From: JBALVT01 sp036960305
Lineage (GTDB): Bacteria; Pseudomonadota; Gammaproteobacteria; Pseudomonadales; Halieaceae
Assembly: GCA_036960305.1 (NCBI GenBank)
Contig: JBALWA010000010.1
Coordinates: forward strand, 30,930-94,929
Reading direction: 5' to 3'
Length of the DNA: 64,000 nt
Part shown: positions 15,515 through 24,697 of the stretch, one piece after another
How positions within the stretch are numbered: the stretch's first letter is position 1
How the letters are laid out: each line of letters opens with the position of its first letter
The notes under the pieces: model-generated
The model's input: only the letters and a program-made list of their open reading frames with translations
Told to the model about the DNA's origin: nothing
Databases searched by the model: none
Made by a program: the position numbers and the translations under genes

Positions 15515-18500
15515 CTTTCAGCGAGCGCCTGCTGAAGGAGCCCCATGCGATTCTCGCGGCTACGGTTATGGCCTTGCTACTGGGCTGGTTGGGCTTTAAG
15601 GCCATTCCCGCAAACCTGTTTCCCGATACCAATCGACCCACTATTTCTGTCGTTGTGCAGTGGCCTGGTGCTACCACGAAAGATGTTGCGGATGAAGTAA
15701 CTCATGCGCTGGAGGTGCGCTTGTCCGCGATAGACGGTGTGCGGAGAATCACTTCCACCTCGCGTGACGAAGTGGCTTCTGTCCAGGTTGAGTTCGAGTA
15801 CGGCAACGAGATCAACACAGCGGCAAATGCTGTTACAACAGAGTTGTCACGTGTGCGGGGGGCACTGCCAAACGGTGTGCTGGAACCCCTGGTGTTCAAG
15901 ATTACCGACGCCGCGCGCCCGGTCATGACGCTGGCGGTTACACCGGCCCAGGGTAGTGGGCTAGATCTAGCGCAGGTGCGGCGCCTGGCGGAGCGCGAAC
16001 TGCGTGATACCTTCTTGAATTTGCCGGGAGTTGCCGAGGCGGAGGTTTTTGGCGGGCCAATACGGCAGGTCAGTGTAGACATTGACCGCGACAAACTGCT
16101 TGCCAGTGGGGTTGATCTGGTTGAGGTTGCGACAGCGCTGACCGCCTCCAATATATCCAGGCCGGCGGGGACGGTTTATCTCCAGGGCGACCGTCTCATT
16201 CTCACCGCGCAGAGCCTTGCAACAGGACCGGCTGATCTGGCAGCGGTACTGGTACCCCTGGAAAATGGTGACTATCTGCGAGTGGGGGATCTGGGCGATG
16301 TTTACTGGGGTGAGACGGATCCCACTTCACTGTATTACGGCGATTCTCGCGAGGCGGTTGCGGTTGCCATTTTGCGCTCAGAGAAAGGGTTTGCACAGCC
16401 TGTCATCGACTCGGTCAACAGCCAACTGGACACCGTGCGCAAGGCCTTTCCTACGCTGGATATTCGGGTGGCCGATACCCAGGGCAGGTTGATCAATCTG
16501 ACCGTGAGTAACATGCTTGATTCGCTGCGCGGCGCCGTGATTATGACTGTACTGATAATCTTGCTTTTTATCGGCAATACTCGCGCCGCGCTGGTAGTGG
16601 CTGTTTCCCTGCCTATTTCGTACTTTCTGAGCTTTGCTGTTTTGTGGTGGATGGGTTTCGAATTTAACATGGTGACCTTGTCCGCCATTATTATCGCGGT
16701 AGGGCTGTTGGCTGATGACGCTATCGTCGTTATAGACAATATTGAACGGCGCATGCGCGAGCTGGGTGAAGAGGGACGGGTAGCCGCAGTGCGTGGCCTG
16801 GACGAAATTATCCTGGCCGATACCAGTGGTACCATCAGTACTATTCTGGTATTGGTGCCTATCATGTTTATCGGTGGTTTCGTACAGACCGTCCTGAGGC
16901 CGTTGACTGTCACCCTTTCCGTAGCGTTACTGTCTTCCCTGATCGTATCAATGACCGTTATACCGTTACTTGCGCCACTCATTCTAAGGCCCAGAGCCAA
17001 GGATCCGCTGGCCTGGTTGTTGCGTCCATTTGCACGGTTCGTGCTAGAACCACTGAAACGTCTTTATATATTTCTAGTGTCCTGGGGCCTGCAACATCGG
17101 CTTACGGTGCTGTTGATGTTTGCCGTGTTATTTATTGTATGCGCCAGCCAGATGCGCTTGCTAGGACGTGAGCTCATGCCACTGATGGACACTGGTATTT
17201 CACAGGTGCGTTTTGAAGCACAACCGGATACTGATGATCGGCAAATGCAAAATATTATCGAGGATATTTTAGTCGCAATTCACGGGGAAATCCCTGATCA
17301 GTGGTATATATCAGACTCTGTGGTTGTAGGCGCGGAGCCGGGCGTGAAGTCATTTGGGGCACAGCGATTGCTCCAGCAGGGTGAGATTACCATCAACCTG
17401 GTAGATCGATTTCAACGGGACCGCAGCCTGTACGACATCAACGAGTCACTGCGGCAACGCCTGCACGAAATACCCGGACTGATATCGGCGAACGTATCGG
17501 TGTTTGGCGCCACGCCACTGTCATCTATCCGCGCCAGTGTGGATATTTTGGTCAAAGGACCTGACCCGGTGATTTTGGATGTACTGGGCGATGAGGTGAT
17601 GTCACGTCTGCACACAGTGCCGGGGTTGACCGGTATGGAGCGCAGTTGGCAGGGTATTTCAAACCGGATTGAGCTCAATGTCGATCCCGTACTTGCCAGG
17701 TTGTACGGATTGTCTGCGGCGAATATCGCCGAGCAGGTTGCCCAGTCAGTTGGGGGAACCTCCGGTGGTCGCTTGCGCGTGAAGGGCGAGGACTCCATGC
17801 CGGTAGTAGTGCGTTTGCTCGAAGCACAGCGCAGTGATTATGACAACCTGGCGGCTTTAGCTGTGCGAACTGCCGATGGCAGCGTTATACCTCTGGCGTC
17901 GGTTGCCAGTCCACGTCTGGTGAATGCGCCGACTGCTGAAACGCACCAGTACCTGCAACCCACGCTTGATATTCTGGCTTGGCGGCGAGATATTGCGATT
18001 ACGACATTACATGACAATGTAGAGACGGCACTAGCGGGCATGACACTACCGCGCGGCTATACGCTTTCATACGAAGGCGAGTACAAACAAATTTCCGAAT
18101 CGTTTTCCCGCTTGGCCAAATCCTTCGTTATGGGTCTGGTACTTCTCTACCTTATGTTGGCAGTGACTTTTCGTTCCTTTCTGGACCCGCTGGCAATTAT
18201 GGGCAGTTTGCCGCTGGCTGTTATTGGCGCTGCCTGGGGGTTACTGCTAGCCGATAAGTTTGGCTCCATGCCCGCATTTATGGGGCTGATTCTGCTGATG
18301 GGTATTGTCGTGAACAATGGTATTTTGCTGATCGACTTTACCAAGGTCGCTATAGCAGAGGGGCATGATACCCGGGAAGCTTTGCTAAAGGCTGTTGAAA
18401 ACCGGACGCGCCCCATCCTTATGACCGCGCTCTCGTCCGCTGTGGGTATGATTCCACTGGCCATGGAATGGGCGGTGGGCATCGAGCGGTTGTCTCCCCT

Positions 18501-18612
18501 GGCGGTGGTGGCGATAGGTGGCTTATTAGCGGGTACATTTTTAACACTGTTGGCTGTGCCAGTATTTTATTCGCTGTTGGCCTCACTGCGATATAGGGTC
18601 TATGGAAAATAG
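15511..18612 (+). CDS. RND efflux permease (hydrophobe/amphiphile type)
   Basis: A 1033-residue inner-membrane RND transporter. It starts with GTG at 15511, overlapping the adaptor stop by 4 bases, after the purine-rich AGAAGGG ribosome-binding site. The N terminus has the typical IPANLFPDTNRPTISVVVQW stretch. The relay helix reads AVGLLADDAIVVIDNIE and so keeps the paired aspartates of the drug-type pumps, unlike the metal-type pump at 3599. The second-half motif GIVVNNGILLIDF and the terminal TRPILMTALSSAVGMIPLAM are present. Length and both periplasmic porter domains are complete. It is likely a proton-driven exporter of an organic compound; substrate not predictable. Confidence 0.92.
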   Translation: MTFSERLLKEPHAILAATVMALLLGWLGFKAIPANLFPDTNRPTISVVVQWPGATTKDVADEVTHALEVRLSAIDGVRRITSTSRDEVASVQVEFEYGNEINTAANAVTTELSRVRGALPNGVLEPLVFKITDAARPVMTLAVTPAQGSGLDLAQVRRLAERELRDTFLNLPGVAEAEVFGGPIRQVSVDIDRDKLLASGVDLVEVATALTASNISRPAGTVYLQGDRLILTAQSLATGPADLAAVLVPLENGDYLRVGDLGDVYWGETDPTSLYYGDSREAVAVAILRSEKGFAQPVIDSVNSQLDTVRKAFPTLDIRVADTQGRLINLTVSNMLDSLRGAVIMTVLIILLFIGNTRAALVVAVSLPISYFLSFAVLWWMGFEFNMVTLSAIIIAVGLLADDAIVVIDNIERRMRELGEEGRVAAVRGLDEIILADTSGTISTILVLVPIMFIGGFVQTVLRPLTVTLSVALLSSLIVSMTVIPLLAPLILRPRAKDPLAWLLRPFARFVLEPLKRLYIFLVSWGLQHRLTVLLMFAVLFIVCASQMRLLGRELMPLMDTGISQVRFEAQPDTDDRQMQNIIEDILVAIHGEIPDQWYISDSVVVGAEPGVKSFGAQRLLQQGEITINLVDRFQRDRSLYDINESLRQRLHEIPGLISANVSVFGATPLSSIRASVDILVKGPDPVILDVLGDEVMSRLHTVPGLTGMERSWQGISNRIELNVDPVLARLYGLSAANIAEQVAQSVGGTSGGRLRVKGEDSMPVVVRLLEAQRSDYDNLAALAVRTADGSVIPLASVASPRLVNAPTAETHQYLQPTLDILAWRRDIAITTLHDNVETALAGMTLPRGYTLSYEGEYKQISESFSRLAKSFVMGLVLLYLMLAVTFRSFLDPLAIMGSLPLAVIGAAWGLLLADKFGSMPAFMGLILLMGIVVNNGILLIDFTKVAIAEGHDTREALLKAVENRTRPILMTALSSAVGMIPLAMEWAVGIERLSPLAVVAIGGLLAGTFLTLLAVPVFYSLLASLRYRVYGK

Positions 18613-18621
18613 CCACCTGTT

Positions 18622-18637
18622 CTTTGGGGGCCCAAAG
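18622..18637 (+). terminator. Hairpin after RND operon, weak terminator candidate
   Basis: CTTTGGG and CCCAAAG form a perfect 7-base palindrome separated by GG, 10 bases after the RND permease stop codon and before the convergent OsmC gene. Because the spacer is only two bases, the real stem would be six pairs with a four-base loop. There is no clean T-run after it, so it would be a weak or bidirectional terminator at best. Confidence 0.3.
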
Positions 18638-18667
18638 GGTGCTCTAATTTATATCGATCCGTACCAG

Positions 18668-19147
18668 TTATAATCGTTGCCCATGTCGCAGGTGATGTCG
18701 GTGAGTATNNNNNNNNNNNNNNNNNNNNNNNNNNNNNNNNNNNNNNNNNNNNNNNNNNNNNNNNNNNNNNNNNNNNNNNNNNNNNNNNNNNNNNNNNNNN
18801 NNNNNNTCTACGTCGATGTCAGCACCGACAGTAAGCTTGGCCTGAATAGTAAATGCAGTGAACTGAGTGACTTTTTCAACCCGGTCCAGGGTGCCCTCAG
18901 CGGAACACTCGATGTCAATCCATTCCAATCTGGAGGCGCGAGCGATCGCGCGGAAGGTGAGAATAAAACAATCTGCAACGGCGCCTACCAGCAGATCTTC
19001 TGGGGACCACTGGTCTCCGGGCCCGCCAAATTGCGCAGGTGGTGCGGATACCAGGTTGGGGATTCCATCGCCCGTGAGGATGACTTCGCTGTCGTTTTGC
19101 GCGTTGGCGGAAATCTTGTAAAGGTGTGGCAGTTTTTGTGCAGTCAT
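18668..19147 (-). CDS. OsmC family protein, 3' part lost in assembly gap
   Basis: The first 113 residues (19147 down to 18807) are clear: an OsmC/Ohr-type hydroperoxide-reducing fold with PNLVSAPPAQFGGPGDQWSP followed by EDLLVGAVADCFILTFRAIA, where the active cysteine lies in the ADC motif at the start of the central helix. The family's second cysteine region falls inside the run of N at 18709-18806, so the C terminus and the stop at 18668 cannot be trusted. Beyond the gap, another minus-strand frame reads ITDITCDMGNDYNWYGSI and stops at 18647-18649; this could be the true C terminus if the gap length is wrong. It overlaps the phosphoesterase gene upstream by an ATGA, so the two are coupled. 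Confidence 0.75.
   Translation of the reverse strand: MTAQKLPHLYKISANAQNDSEVILTGDGIPNLVSAPPAQFGGPGDQWSPEDLLVGAVADCFILTFRAIARASRLEWIDIECSAEGTLDRVEKVTQFTAFTIQAKLTVGADIDVXXXXXXXXXXXXXXXXXXXXXXXXXXXXXXXXXXTHRHHLRHGQRL
18709..18806. other. Assembly gap (98 N)
   Basis: A run of 98 undetermined bases within the OsmC gene. It shows the contig is scaffolded, and the true length of missing sequence may differ from 98, which would change the reading frame of the OsmC C terminus. Confidence 0.99.
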
Positions 19148-20919
19148 TGTGTGGCCTCAGTGTGTTTGGGGTGATGTAAGGGTTGTATATAGTCTGATTC
19201 CGGCCACAGGAGAGTGCCCGACACATCCGTAATTAGGCGATCCAGTGCAAGCGGTTCTCCTCCGTGTTTTATGCGCCATTGCAGAAACTCTCGCGCAGTC
19301 CATTCTGTGCCCCAGGGGCTCTCGAGTGTCTGGATATTATCAAAGCCACGGTTTCCGCACAGGGCATCGGACGCATCGAAGGGGCGCTGGCAGCTTACCA
19401 CGCTCAGTTCGTCTGCATCTGTGATGATTGTGGCATCGCCCTCCCGTTGCATGCTCAGCACTCTGTGGCCATTGACAGCCGTGAGATCCAGCGTCAGCGC
19501 AACACCGCTAAGTCCCAGTAGCCAGCCGCCACTGTGATCGAAGGCGTCGGCCGAGAAAGAGCGATTGATTTCGAATTCCAGCAGCTCGCGCAAAGCTTTT
19601 CCAGTAATGACGCCACGGGCAAGCACCGGGGGGACGGGTAGATAGCGGTAAGTATCTTCCACGGTCATGGGTTCTCCTGCGGGGACTACCGCATCAAACC
19701 GGAAGCCCGGGGTGATGGCGAGGTCGGTGCTGTAATGGGACCTGAGGCTTTGTGAGAGGAATTGGTTGAAGGGGTTTTCTACCGCATGGCGCCGATGTAG
19801 CGAGCCTGGTGAAGATCCGATCACAGAAGTGATGGGCTCGGAGAGCAGCATGTCACTACCTGGCATGGCAAAACTGAGGTCTGGGTTGTCAGTTAGAAAC
19901 GGAGCGCGTGCTTTTTCGACCAGCGCCATAACTTCAGGGTCGGGTTCAATTTCGGCATGTATTTCGAGAAGGCTCCAGTTGTAGTGTTTTAATCCGTCCT
20001 CATTAATACTCACCGACATAACGCCGAGCAGGCCATCATTGCCAGCTTCGACGACCAGAGCCCCGCTGGTCGATTGCAGGGGTTCGGTCGTGACTTCGTG
20101 GGTGTGTGCGGAAAAAATGACATCTACCCCGACGTCGATGCCATTGGCCAGCTGCCAGTCCTTGTGCAGGCCCAGCTCGCTCATCACAACCACCACGTCA
20201 GCGCCTTGCTGCTTCAGGGTACTAGCGTGGGTGTTGATGTAGTCCCTGTAGGCCTGTTCGCCCTGCAGAAAATCGAAGCCGATGGCCAGCATTGACGACA
20301 TGCGCGGAATGATGTCAGAGGTAATACCGATAAAGCCGACATCATAGTCTCCCAATGTAATCATGCGGGTGGCGGGAAGCAGAGGCTTACCCTGGTCTAG
20401 CAGGGGCAGAGAGGTGGTGACGTTACCGCCCAGTAGGGGATACTCGGGTGTCTCCACGGGCTCGCCAAACAGGAGTTGGTTCACCAGGCGTGATAGTGGT
20501 GCGGACTGGGGAGTATAACGCAGCCTGGTGGTGATGGGCCCATAGGCGAAATCCCAATTACCGGGGACACCGATATCGATGCCCAGGGCATTCACGGGTG
20601 CAATGATGGCGTTGCCCCGGCTATAGAGCGCCTCCACTCCACCGTGATAGGTATCGCCAATATTCATCAAGACGCTGTTGGGGTTTTCTGCTCTGATCTC
20701 CTGTATCACGCCTGCAATACGGGCCAGCCCTCCTCGTACCTCGATTCGACTGCCCGAACTACCATTCTCCCTCACCAGGTCCCGGTGGGGTGTGAGATTG
20801 GCGTGCAGGTCATTCATGTGGATGAACACAAGCTCATCCTGCACGTCACCCCCGGGGGTTGATCCGAATACGGCGCTGCAGGCCAGGGTGAGCAGACCGG
20901 CTGATAAGCGTCGTCTCAT
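19144..20919 (-). CDS. SoxB/5'-nucleotidase-type metallophosphoesterase, exported
   Basis: A 591-residue exported two-domain enzyme of the 5'-nucleotidase/SoxB superfamily. A signal peptide (LSAGLLTLACSAVFGS) is followed by the dinuclear-metal motifs: FIHMNDLHANL, NIGDTYHGG, VPGNWDFAYGP and FSAHTHE (in place of the common GHTH), spread over about residues 30-290. The C-terminal nucleotidase-like domain follows (about 350-590). The Trp in GNWDF recalls SoxB (thiosulfohydrolase, GHWEF-like) more than ordinary nucleotidases (GNHEF), so hydrolysis of a sulfur-linked or phosphate ester substrate in the periplasm are both possible. It is co-translated with the OsmC gene and diverges from a persulfide-sensor-like ArsR regulator, which favours a sulfur link. 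No other Sox gene is nearby. Confidence 0.75.
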   Translation of the reverse strand: MRRRLSAGLLTLACSAVFGSTPGGDVQDELVFIHMNDLHANLTPHRDLVRENGSSGSRIEVRGGLARIAGVIQEIRAENPNSVLMNIGDTYHGGVEALYSRGNAIIAPVNALGIDIGVPGNWDFAYGPITTRLRYTPQSAPLSRLVNQLLFGEPVETPEYPLLGGNVTTSLPLLDQGKPLLPATRMITLGDYDVGFIGITSDIIPRMSSMLAIGFDFLQGEQAYRDYINTHASTLKQQGADVVVVMSELGLHKDWQLANGIDVGVDVIFSAHTHEVTTEPLQSTSGALVVEAGNDGLLGVMSVSINEDGLKHYNWSLLEIHAEIEPDPEVMALVEKARAPFLTDNPDLSFAMPGSDMLLSEPITSVIGSSPGSLHRRHAVENPFNQFLSQSLRSHYSTDLAITPGFRFDAVVPAGEPMTVEDTYRYLPVPPVLARGVITGKALRELLEFEINRSFSADAFDHSGGWLLGLSGVALTLDLTAVNGHRVLSMQREGDATIITDADELSVVSCQRPFDASDALCGNRGFDNIQTLESPWGTEWTAREFLQWRIKHGGEPLALDRLITDVSGTLLWPESDYIQPLHHPKHTEATQ

Positions 20920-21005
20920 CTGCGATCGCTGGCGATTGATTTCGGTAGAGTAGTTAACATTGCCAGATCGTCCTCTGGGCTGACTACGTTTAATATTAGT
21001 TTGTA

Positions 21006-21015
21006 CTTATATAAG
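21006..21015. promoter_or_regulatory. Palindrome CTTATATAAG in the phosphoesterase/ArsR divergent promoter
   Basis: A perfect 10-base palindrome in an AT-rich block (about 20990-21032) between the phosphoesterase start (20919) and the ArsR-type start (21073). ArsR-family proteins bind short AT-rich inverted repeats in their own promoters, so this is the best operator candidate. A small GC hairpin (AGCCCC-GAAT-GGGGGTTT, 21034-21051) follows in the regulator's leader. Confidence 0.4.
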
Positions 21016-21072
21016 ATAAATATGATAATGTAAAGCCCCGAATGGGGGTTTGCGAGTCAGAGAGTGTTTCTT

Positions 21073-21375
21073 ATGGAAATGGATGTAATGCAGGCTAATG
21101 TCCAGGAGGCGACAAAGCTCCTCAAGATACTGGCGAACTCGAGCCGCCTACTGGTGTTGTGCTCGCTGGTCACCCGCGAGCACACGGCGGGCGAGTTGGA
21201 GGAATTGACCGGTCTTAGCCAGCCAGCGATATCCCAACACCTTGCCAGGTTGCGAGAGGAAAAGATCGTCTCCACGCGACGTGACGCACAGAGAATCTTT
21301 TACTCGCTGAGGAACCACGAAGTAGAAGCCATGTTAGCGACACTCCATGGTCTGTACTGTTCGGAGGAATCATAA
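21073..21375 (+). CDS. ArsR-family two-cysteine regulator (YgaV/BigR/SqrR type)
   Basis: A 100-residue winged-helix repressor. I chose ATG at 21073; GTG at 21064 is an alternative. The recognition region reads ELEELTGLSQPAISQHLARL, followed by the wing REEKIVSTRRDAQRIFYSLR. Two cysteines sit at the positions known from YgaV/BigR/SqrR, in VLC at the end of helix 2 (Cys30) and in the C-terminal LYC (Cys96), where a disulfide or polysulfide bridge forms in response to persulfide or oxidants. The overall pattern, including LATLHGLYC at the end, is very like E. coli YgaV. The metal-binding CxC of arsenic-type ArsR is absent. It lies 4 bases before the RND gene and opposite the SoxB-like gene, so it probably controls both. 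Confidence 0.85.
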   Translation: MEMDVMQANVQEATKLLKILANSSRLLVLCSLVTREHTAGELEELTGLSQPAISQHLARLREEKIVSTRRDAQRIFYSLRNHEVEAMLATLHGLYCSEES

Positions 21376-21379
21376 GGCT

Positions 21380-24300
21380 ATGTCTCATCCCATTGATCGT
21401 CTGGTCAGATATACCCTGGGTGGCGGCTTACCGCAGATAATTTTTCTGCTGGGGCTGGCCGCGGGTGTCATGGCCCTGATCTACACCCCCCGGGAGGAGG
21501 AGCCCCAGATCGTGGTGCCCATGGTGGATGTGCTGGTAGAGGCGCCAGGGCTTAGTGCCCGGCAGGCGGAGCGGCAGGTAACGATTCCCCTGGAAAAACT
21601 GCTGGCGCAGATCCCGGGAGTAGAACATGTGTATTCCTCTACTGCGGCTGGCCAGACGGCGGTAACCCTACGTTTTCATGTGGGTGAAGACCGTGAAGAT
21701 TCAATCCTAAATACCTATAACAAGCTCTTCTCCAACCAGGACAGGATTCCCCCGGTTGTCAGTAACTGGATGTTGCGCCCGGTGGAGGTAGATGACGTGC
21801 CCATCGTCATGCTGGGCTTGTGGAGCGACGACGAAAATCTTTACAGCGACTATGAGCTGCGGCGCATGGCGGAGGAAGTGTCCACAGTATTGCAAGGTAT
21901 CCCTGCCACCAGTGAAGTCAATGTGGTGGGCGGGCGTCCCCGCACCGTGCGCATTCTGATCGACCCGGAGAGCCTGGGGGCGCGCCAAACCACTGCCCAG
22001 GACATTGTGTCTGCGTTGGCTGTCTCCAACGTACTGCGCAGCGCGGGAGACTGGACAATTGGCAACGAGTCCATCTTGCTGGAGGGCGGCGATGTTGTCA
22101 GGGAGGTAGCCGAACTCGAAAATTTTGTGGTCAATGTCATTGACGGGGCGCCGGTCTACCTGCGGGATGTGGCCCGCATTGTTGACGGGCCGGCGGAGCC
22201 CGACTACTACAGCTGGATTGGTTTTGCCGCCAGTCACCCGGCCCCACTGGACGACACCCGGCCTATGGTGGCCATATCTATCGCGAAACAGCGGGGCTCC
22301 AATGCGGTGGCAGTCGCTGAGCAAGTTCACGAGGTGATGGCGGAACTCGCAGATAAGCTGTTACCACCGGAAGTCCACGTTGAAGTGCTACGAGATTACG
22401 GCCAGACGGCCAATGAGAAAGTCAACGACCTCAGCAGCAGCCTGGGGTTCGCCATTCTAACGGTAGTGGTCTTCATCGGCGTGTTTCTGGGCTGGCGGCA
22501 GGCAATCGTGGTGGGCCTGGCCGTACCCATTTGCTATGGCATCACCCTGGCCCTTGATATGGCCCTGGGCTACACCATTAACAGGGTAACGCTGTTCGCC
22601 CTGATTCTATCCCTGGGTCTGCTGGTGGATGACCCCATCACCGGAGTGGACAATATTTCCCGCTTCATGGCGAGAAAATCCCTGTCTTCGCGTGAGCGGA
22701 TAGTCGCTGCCATGGCAGAGATCCGCATTCCCTTGCTCTTGTCTACGGTCACCATCATCGTTGCCTTTTTACCGCTGGCTTATATCACTGGCATGATGGG
22801 ACCGTATATGGCGCCCATGGCGTTTAATGTACCAGTGAGCGTGATCAGCAGTACCGCCGTAGCCTTTCTGGTGACCCCATGGTTGGCCAGTCGCCTGCTG
22901 CGTGAAGACACCGTGATGGCGGAGACGACAGCCACGGGGGAAGACGGGTTCTACAGCCGGATGATGGCGCCGGTGCTGGATAACCGGCGTTTGGCCAAAG
23001 GTGTTCTGTGGCTTGTGTTGGGCCTGTTTGTGGCAACAGCCCTGCTGCCGGTGTTCAGGCTGGTACCCCTGAAATTGTTACCTTTTGACAACAAGAACGA
23101 AGTCCAGGTGTTGATTGACATGCCTGAGACTGCCAGTCTGGAGCAGACCGCCGCGCTAGCACGGGACATTGCCGCCCAGACTGCACGGATGCCTGAGGTG
23201 CGTGCGATTGCGGCCTTTGTCGGGATTCCTTCCCCCATGGATTTCAACGGCATGGTGCGCCGCTACTATCAGCGTTCCGGGCCGCATCTGGGTGAACTAC
23301 GCCTCACCCTGGCAGACAAAAGTGAGCGGCAGCACCAGTCGCACGCCCTGGTATTGCGTCTGCGCCAATTACTGGCCCCCTACAGCCGTGAAGGTGTGAG
23401 CATCAAGGTGGTGGAAGTACCGCCCGGCCCGCCGGTCCTGAGTACCCTGGTTGCCGAGATATATGGCGATACCCTGACACCCTACGAAACCCAGAAGCAG
23501 GCTGCCCGGGTACTGATGGAGCGCCTGTCCCGGGAAGCGCACGTCGTGGAAATCGATTCGACTATTGAGGCGGATAAGCACCGAAAGCGCTTCGTGGTGG
23601 ATAAAACCAAGGCTGCGTTGTCGGGTATCTCTACGGATGATGTGGCGCAGACACTGGCCATGGCCAACGATGGTTATATCGCAGGCTACGTGCAGCAGGA
23701 ACGTGAATCCCGCCCCCTACCCATCGAGCTGCGACTGGACCCGGCACAGCGGGTCGCAGACAACGATTTCGAACGGCTGTTGGTAAAGGGTAGGCCTGGT
23801 GTGGTTAAAACCAGTACTGCCCAGGGCCTGGAAGTATCTCCGCAGCCGCTGGCAGCCCTGGGCGAGTTAGGCCAGTTCAAGAGCGGGTTCGCCGATCAGG
23901 TCATCCACCGTAAGGATCTGCGCCCGGTTGTCTACGTTATGGCCGAGCTGAACGGGCGTACACCGGCGGAAATCGTCGCCGATGTCCATGCTGACATGGG
24001 CGCTGAACGTGGTGGCGCGAACGATTGGCAGGGGCGAACCTTTTTCTCCAGCGGCGCGGGCGATGGTTGGCAATTACCGCCGGGGACCGACGTTGCCTGG
24101 ACGGGTGAAGGCGAGTGGCGCATCACCAAGGATGTGTTCCGGGATATGGGCCTGGGTTATGTGTTTGCACTGCTGGCGATATTTTGTGTATTACGTTTGC
24201 AGACCCGTTCTACACCCCTGTCACTGATTATTATGTCGGCTATTCCCCTGACAGTCGTCGGGATCATGCCGGGCTTCTGGTTGATGAACCAGTTTGGTGA

Positions 24301-24697
24301 GCGGGCCATTGCCGGCGCGCCGGAGCCGGTGTTATTCACGGCGACCGCGATGATCGGCATGATCGCCCTGGCGGGTATCGTGGTACGGAATTCGCTGATA
24401 CTGGTGGAATTCATTTCACAGGCTCGGGAAGGGGGCGCGAGTATTCGCGATGCGCTATTGCAAGCTGGCTCCGTGCGTATGCGTCCGGTTTTGCTCACTG
24501 CGGGCACCACCATGCTGGGCAACCTCATCATTACCCTGGATCCGGTATTCAGCGGTCTTGCCCTGGCGATTATTTTTGGCATTGTTGCCTCGACGGCTTT
24601 CACCCTTATCGTGGTGCCTGCCGTGTACTTGCTGGTGTTTGACAAGACTGAACAGAGCGACCCCAACGCTATTCCTGTGGAGGATATTACGTCATGA
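21380..24697 (+). CDS. RND efflux permease controlled by the ArsR-type gene
   Basis: A 1105-residue inner-membrane RND transporter; the start at 21380 (MSHPIDRLVRYTLGGG) follows an AAGG site and lies 4 bases after the regulator stop, whereas an upstream start would run through the regulator gene. The N terminus has IYTPREEEPQIVVPMVDVLV, which marks a subgroup distinct from AcrB-type pumps. The relay helix LSLGLLVDDPITGVDNI keeps both aspartates. It is about 70 residues longer than typical, with extra sequence in the second porter domain (about residues 860-920). The adaptor gene follows with an ATGA overlap. Expected to export an organic or thiol-reactive compound when the sulfur-responsive regulator releases the promoter; that is inference. 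Confidence 0.9.
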   Translation: MSHPIDRLVRYTLGGGLPQIIFLLGLAAGVMALIYTPREEEPQIVVPMVDVLVEAPGLSARQAERQVTIPLEKLLAQIPGVEHVYSSTAAGQTAVTLRFHVGEDREDSILNTYNKLFSNQDRIPPVVSNWMLRPVEVDDVPIVMLGLWSDDENLYSDYELRRMAEEVSTVLQGIPATSEVNVVGGRPRTVRILIDPESLGARQTTAQDIVSALAVSNVLRSAGDWTIGNESILLEGGDVVREVAELENFVVNVIDGAPVYLRDVARIVDGPAEPDYYSWIGFAASHPAPLDDTRPMVAISIAKQRGSNAVAVAEQVHEVMAELADKLLPPEVHVEVLRDYGQTANEKVNDLSSSLGFAILTVVVFIGVFLGWRQAIVVGLAVPICYGITLALDMALGYTINRVTLFALILSLGLLVDDPITGVDNISRFMARKSLSSRERIVAAMAEIRIPLLLSTVTIIVAFLPLAYITGMMGPYMAPMAFNVPVSVISSTAVAFLVTPWLASRLLREDTVMAETTATGEDGFYSRMMAPVLDNRRLAKGVLWLVLGLFVATALLPVFRLVPLKLLPFDNKNEVQVLIDMPETASLEQTAALARDIAAQTARMPEVRAIAAFVGIPSPMDFNGMVRRYYQRSGPHLGELRLTLADKSERQHQSHALVLRLRQLLAPYSREGVSIKVVEVPPGPPVLSTLVAEIYGDTLTPYETQKQAARVLMERLSREAHVVEIDSTIEADKHRKRFVVDKTKAALSGISTDDVAQTLAMANDGYIAGYVQQERESRPLPIELRLDPAQRVADNDFERLLVKGRPGVVKTSTAQGLEVSPQPLAALGELGQFKSGFADQVIHRKDLRPVVYVMAELNGRTPAEIVADVHADMGAERGGANDWQGRTFFSSGAGDGWQLPPGTDVAWTGEGEWRITKDVFRDMGLGYVFALLAIFCVLRLQTRSTPLSLIIMSAIPLTVVGIMPGFWLMNQFGERAIAGAPEPVLFTATAMIGMIALAGIVVRNSLILVEFISQAREGGASIRDALLQAGSVRMRPVLLTAGTTMLGNLIITLDPVFSGLALAIIFGIVASTAFTLIVVPAVYLLVFDKTEQSDPNAIPVEDITS

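Noticed and set aside
16335..17000. A minus-strand open frame of 221 codons opposite the RND permease
   Set aside because: Ser/Thr/Arg-rich shadow of the permease's membrane helices; no independent signals.
21707..22330. A minus-strand open frame of 207 codons opposite the ArsR-linked RND permease
   Set aside because: Antisense to well-conserved RND sequence, no motif recognised.
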